Shown here: positions 6,043 to 8,622 of the stretch, piece after piece
How positions within the stretch are numbered: position 1 is the stretch's first letter
How the letters are laid out: every line of letters starts with the position of its first letter
Source: Bacillota bacterium
GTDB lineage: Bacteria > Bacillota > Desulfotomaculia > Desulfotomaculales > JAJYZD01
Assembly: GCA_021800315.1 (NCBI GenBank)
Contig: JAJYZD010000160.1
Span: 1-8,622 of the forward strand
DNA: 8,622 bases
Direction of reading: 5' to 3'
The notes under the pieces: generated by a model
The model's database searches: none
What the model was told of the DNA's origin: nothing
What the model saw: the letters and a program-made list of their open reading frames with translations, nothing else
Made by a program: the position numbers and the translations under genes

Positions 6043-6953
6043 TATTGGAAATACGTCAGGCGCGGCCGGTACTCCAGCCGGCGCATCAGGTCCAGGTAAT
6101 CCTCCCGGGTGGCCGCATCCCAGGCCTTGCCCAGGAAGGCCAGGAAAAGTGCTTCCATGACGTTGGTCCCGAAGGATCGTCCCTCCAGTTCCGGGGTGGT
6201 GGTGGCCAATGTCCCCGCTCCCCGCGCTTTCAGGAGGTCCACGTCGGCGCTGGTGGTCGTGTTGGTCAGAACCAGCTGGCCGGAGAGTTCGCGCGGCAGG
6301 TAGCGCCGGATCAGGTGAAAGTCGCCCGCGATCACCCGGGCGGCCCGGTAGTACGGCATAAACAGCGCGGCCTTCTTGTCGTCCACCGTTTCCTGCTTTT
6401 CGCCGGTGGGATAGAGGAGGTGAAAGGGCAGACCGGCCATGTGGGGCAGCATCCTCACCGCCAGGTCCTCCAGCTCGATAAGCGACTGCACGGGGTAAGG
6501 CATGCCCGCTACAAAGATCATGTCGCCGAAGGTGACATCGCAGCCGCATTCGACCAGGGCTTCGGCCATGCCGAACCGGTCCAGGGCGCAAACCATCAGT
6601 ACTGGTAACCCGGGCGCAAGCAGGCCGGCGTCCCGCAGGTGGTAGACCGCCTCCCGCTCCAGGGTGTCCTTGAGGCCGCTGCCGTCCACGACCGGGGTCT
6701 TCTCCACCACCTGGGCGAGCTTCAAGCCGTCCTGGATCGCGAAACGGCGGTCCCGTATCCGCAGGTAGATGTCGATGCCGCCCAGACCGATGGCGTCGAC
6801 CCGCCCGTCCAGTTCGCGCAGAAGGTCCACGGCCCGCTCGAAATCACCGTCGGTGCCCCGCCGGGAGATCTCGCACCACTCGCCGAGGAACCGGACCTTC
6901 ACGGCGTGGTCCCGTTTCGACGAGCCCAGGCTGACGCTGACCACCCTCTTCAA
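6042..6953 (-). CDS. Conserved hypothetical protein ('quinate 5-dehydrogenase'-labelled family)
   Basis: A 303-residue cytoplasmic protein, first gene of its operon. From memory of clostridial genomes, proteins beginning MKRVVSVSLGSSKRDH are often labelled 'quinate 5-dehydrogenase', but I see no canonical nucleotide-binding GxGxxG fold or shikimate-dehydrogenase catalytic Lys-Asp pair, so I treat the activity as unproven. Striking segments likely to be conserved are SLGSSKRDH (8-16), GLGGID (56-61), GDMIF (143-147), LTNTTTSADVDLLKARG (229-245), ATTTP (250-254) and GTNVMEA (262-268); the Thr- and Asp-rich stretches look like a ligand or phosphate site. There are no membrane segments. The start is a TTG at 6953 supported by GGAGG seven bases upstream (6961-6965). 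The promoter-like site at 7008-7036 lies just ahead. The SCP-2-like gene follows. The gene is certain, the function unknown. Confidence 0.88.
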   Translation of the reverse strand: MKRVVSVSLGSSKRDHAVKVRFLGEWCEISRRGTDGDFERAVDLLRELDGRVDAIGLGGIDIYLRIRDRRFAIQDGLKLAQVVEKTPVVDGSGLKDTLEREAVYHLRDAGLLAPGLPVLMVCALDRFGMAEALVECGCDVTFGDMIFVAGMPYPVQSLIELEDLAVRMLPHMAGLPFHLLYPTGEKQETVDDKKAALFMPYYRAARVIAGDFHLIRRYLPRELSGQLVLTNTTTSADVDLLKARGAGTLATTTPELEGRSFGTNVMEALFLAFLGKAWDAATREDYLDLMRRLEYRPRLTYFQ

Positions 6954-6960
6954 ATCAGTG

Positions 6961-6965
6961 CCTCC
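6961..6965 (-). promoter_or_regulatory. Ribosome binding site GGAGG for the TTG start at 6953
   Basis: A canonical GGAGG lies seven bases ahead of TTG on the minus strand. No ATG or GTG in this frame has comparable support, so the TTG is chosen as start. Confidence 0.75.
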
Positions 6966-7007
6966 AATTACACCTTAATTTTCCATTGTTCATGGTACCA
7001 CCCCCCC

Positions 7008-7036
7008 ATTGTATCCAAAAACAGTACTGAATACAA
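7008..7036 (-). promoter_or_regulatory. Predicted housekeeping promoter with overlapping operator-like inverted repeat
   Basis: On the minus strand TTGTAT (7031-7036) and TACAAT (7008-7013) are 17 bases apart, a good -10 and a weak -35. The same bases form an inverted repeat: TTGTAT (7031-7036) and ATACAA (7009-7014), 16 bases apart and 22 bases centre to centre, i.e. two helical turns. An 8-base palindrome CAGTACTG (7022-7029) lies between them. A dimeric repressor bound here would block polymerase. The Rrf2 protein encoded at the end of the operon is the obvious candidate; the TetR protein upstream is the other. Confidence 0.55.
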
Positions 7037-7063
7037 GTGAGAAGTGCCCAATTTGTGCTCATA

Positions 7064-7097
7064 AAACGGGACGGGAGATCCCCGGGCCGCCCCGTTT
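7064..7097 (-). terminator. Probable intrinsic terminator after the TetR gene
   Basis: AAACGGG (7064-7070 on the plus strand) pairs perfectly with CCCGTTT (7091-7097), with a nested CGGG/CCCG stem inside. The hairpin starts two bases after the TetR stop and, read on the minus strand, ends in TTTTAT. The T-run is short, so termination may be partial, but the position between two transcription units fits. Confidence 0.6.
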
Positions 7098-7099
7098 GA

Positions 7100-7702
7100 T
7101 CACCTGGTTCCGGCCAGCCCGCGCAACAGGAAGGCGGACACCGCCCCGGCCTGCCCCGGCAGGGAATACTTGCCCCGGGCGTGCACCCAGTTCGATACCA
7201 CCTCGTCGATGGCCCCGAAGATCATCTGCCGGACCAGCTTCTTGTTCAGGCCGGGCAAAAACTCGCCGGAGGCCATGCCCTCCTCCACCACGCCCTCGAT
7301 CAGCCGGGCGTAGCGTGCAAGCGGCCCGGCAATCCCGTCGTGGACGGCTTCCTCCGGCTGACGCAGATGGATCTGGAAAAAAAGCGCCAGGGTGAAGTCG
7401 GCGCCCAGGCCGGCCAGGTGCATATCCACCAGCCGCCGGAGCTTTTCCGCCGCCCCGCCCGGTTCGGCCAGCCGGCCGGCCACCTCGCCGGTGAACGTTT
7501 CCATCTTCTCACGGAAGGCCGACACCAAGAGGTCCTCCTTGTTCCGGAAGTAGAGGTAGACGGTGCCCTCGGCCACCCCCGCCGCCCGGGCGATTTTCAC
7601 CACCCGGGCGTTGTGGTAGCCGTGCTCGGCGAACACCTCGATGGCCGCCTCGATGATGGCCCGGTACTTGTCGCTGTTTTTCCGGTCCGGGGCTCCGTTC
7701 AT
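7100..7702 (-). CDS. TetR-family transcriptional regulator, FadR-like (fatty-acid degradation)
   Basis: A 200-residue TetR/AcrR-type regulator. The N-terminal DNA-binding domain is clear: IIEAAIEVFAEHGYHNARV (16-34), then the helix-turn-helix KIARAAGVAEGTVYLYFRNKEDLL (about 36-59), with the GT[IV]YLYF recognition-helix wording typical of the Bacillus FadR (YsiA) subgroup. The C-terminal 140 residues are the helical ligand-binding and dimerisation domain, usually sensing long-chain acyl-CoA in that subgroup. Its ATG follows immediately on the TAG stop of the acyl-CoA dehydrogenase gene, so the two are co-transcribed and translationally coupled. This supports control of beta-oxidation genes, derepressed when acyl-CoA accumulates; the ligand is inferred. 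A hairpin right after the stop ends the unit. Another TetR specificity is possible, since the C-domain is poorly conserved. Confidence 0.92.
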   Translation of the reverse strand: MNGAPDRKNSDKYRAIIEAAIEVFAEHGYHNARVVKIARAAGVAEGTVYLYFRNKEDLLVSAFREKMETFTGEVAGRLAEPGGAAEKLRRLVDMHLAGLGADFTLALFFQIHLRQPEEAVHDGIAGPLARYARLIEGVVEEGMASGEFLPGLNKKLVRQMIFGAIDEVVSNWVHARGKYSLPGQAGAVSAFLLRGLAGTR

Positions 7703-8622
7703 CTAGACCACGTACCCCCCGGCCCCGGCGACCCGTTCGGCGATGGTCCGGTCCAGGGCGATTGTATCACAGGGCTCGTAGCGGGAAAGCCTCTTCAACA
7801 CCGCTAACTGGGTGCGCAGTTCGTCGCCCCCGGCTATATGGGCCAGAACCTTTTTGCCCCACAGTTCGAAACGGGGGAAGACGTCGTGGACGTAAGACCT
7901 GGCCAGGAGCGCCTTGATCCCGCCGTCCCGGGCCTTGAGGGCGCGGGCGACCGCGCTGTCCATGGCGAATATCTCAATGACCATGTCGGCCAGTAGCCCC
8001 ATGACCTCCTGCTGGTAGGCGATCTTGTCCAGGTACTTCTGGGCGGCCGATCCGCCCACCATCAGGAACATCTTTTTGGCGTTGTCCACCATCCTCGTTT
8101 CGGCGGCCAGGAGTCCGTCCTCATCCAGGCCGGGCTGCAGGTCGAAGATATCGCGGGCCAGGGCCTGGGCCGCCTGGAGCAGGGGAATTTCGCCCTTGGC
8201 CGCCCGGCGCAGGAGGGTGCCGGGGATGATCAGACGGTTGATTTCGTTGGTCCCCTCGAAAATGCGGTTGATGCGGGCGTCGCGGTAGAAGCGCTCCGGC
8301 GCGTACTCGGCGATGTAGCCGTAGCCGCCGTGGATCTGCAGCGTCTGGTCCACCACGTAGTCCAGAACTTCCGAAGCCAGGTTTTTGTTCACCGAGCACT
8401 CGACGGCGTACTCCTCCATGCCCTTGATGGTCGCCGCCCCCGTGGTGCCGTGCAGAGCCTCCTCCAGAAGGCCGGCCGTGCGGTAGACCGCGCTCTCGGC
8501 GGCGTAGGTGCGCGCGGCCATCCGGGCCAGTTTCTCCTGGATCAGTCCGAACTTGACCAGGGGGGTCTTGAACTGTTCCCGCTGTTGCGCGTAGCGTACG
8601 GCGACTTCAAGCGCCCCCTTGG
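7703..8622 (-). CDS. fadE: Long-chain acyl-CoA dehydrogenase, FadE/VLCAD-like (5' end missing)
   Basis: C-terminal 305 or so residues of an FAD-dependent acyl-CoA dehydrogenase, which introduces the first double bond in beta-oxidation and passes electrons to ETF. The frame stays open to the right edge (reading ALEVAVRYAQQREQFKTPLV upstream of the methionine at 8521), so the true start is outside the window. Recognisable are the FAD-contacting segment QIHGGYGYIAEYAPERFYRD and RINRIFEGTNEINRLII, in which the Glu of FEGT (codon 8255-8257) is the expected catalytic base. About 180 residues follow that Glu, far more than in short/medium-chain enzymes, matching the extended C-terminal domain of VLCAD/ACAD9 and Bacillus FadE. 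The TAG stop abuts the ATG of the FadR-like gene. The family is certain; the chain-length preference and gene symbol are inferred from this architecture. Confidence 0.93.
   Translation of the reverse strand, partial: KGALEVAVRYAQQREQFKTPLVKFGLIQEKLARMAARTYAAESAVYRTAGLLEEALHGTTGAATIKGMEEYAVECSVNKNLASEVLDYVVDQTLQIHGGYGYIAEYAPERFYRDARINRIFEGTNEINRLIIPGTLLRRAAKGEIPLLQAAQALARDIFDLQPGLDEDGLLAAETRMVDNAKKMFLMVGGSAAQKYLDKIAYQQEVMGLLADMVIEIFAMDSAVARALKARDGGIKALLARSYVHDVFPRFELWGKKVLAHIAGGDELRTQLAVLKRLSRYEPCDTIALDRTIAERVAGAGGYVV

Noticed and set aside
7009..7395. Plus-strand frame starting with a CPIC motif in the gap between the two right-hand units
   Set aside because: Only its first residues lie outside the TetR gene; the rest is an Arg/Pro-rich shadow, and there is no ribosome binding site or promoter.
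1..8622. CRISPR array, insertion sequence, tRNA or rRNA gene
   Set aside because: I found no regularly spaced repeats, transposase frame, terminal inverted repeats or cloverleaf/rRNA sequence anywhere in the window.

Overview
The window is a GC-rich bacterial chromosomal segment in which every supportable gene lies on the minus strand, so transcription runs from right to left. Gene content and style (a FadE-type acyl-CoA dehydrogenase next to a FadR-like TetR protein, an Fe-S type Rrf2 regulator, purine-rich ribosome binding sites, several TTG/GTG starts) suggest a high-GC, possibly thermophilic, Firmicute of the Moorella/Desulfotomaculum-like clostridia. That placement is inference from gene content only.

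Layout from right to left. (1) 8622-7100: the 3' part of a long-chain acyl-CoA dehydrogenase gene, cut by the window edge, followed with no spacer by a TetR-family regulator. A hairpin directly after the regulator (7064-7097) looks like the terminator. (2) 7036-3858: a promoter-like site carrying an inverted repeat (TTGTAT-N16-ATACAA) precedes four tightly spaced genes: a conserved protein of unknown function (often labelled 'quinate 5-dehydrogenase' in clostridia), a small SCP-2-like lipid/acyl-carrier protein, an APC-superfamily permease, and an Rrf2 regulator with three cysteines placed as in Fe-S cluster sensors. The junctions (start just after stop, TGAAATG coupling, 18-base gap) indicate one operon, with the regulator last and possibly acting on the operator-like repeat at the front. 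(3) 3721-384: a two-gene unit of a 764-residue SNF2/RapA-like helicase and a 343-residue protein with a coiled-coil-like segment and a C-terminal zinc ribbon, separated by 11 bases. (4) 1-383: no convincing gene. It contains a near-consensus leftward promoter (TTGACA-17-TATACT) 27 bases beyond the stop of the zinc-ribbon gene, followed by over 300 bases with hairpins and no good reading frame, so either the long leader of a gene beyond the left edge or a non-coding RNA.

Functionally, the right-hand unit is fatty-acid beta-oxidation and its probable control. The middle operon pairs a membrane transporter with a lipid-binding-type protein, an uncharacterised soluble protein and a redox-type regulator. 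The helicase pair is a nucleic-acid processing module of unknown role. Long open frames on the plus strand opposite the helicase and its neighbour are shadows of GC-rich codon use, not genes.
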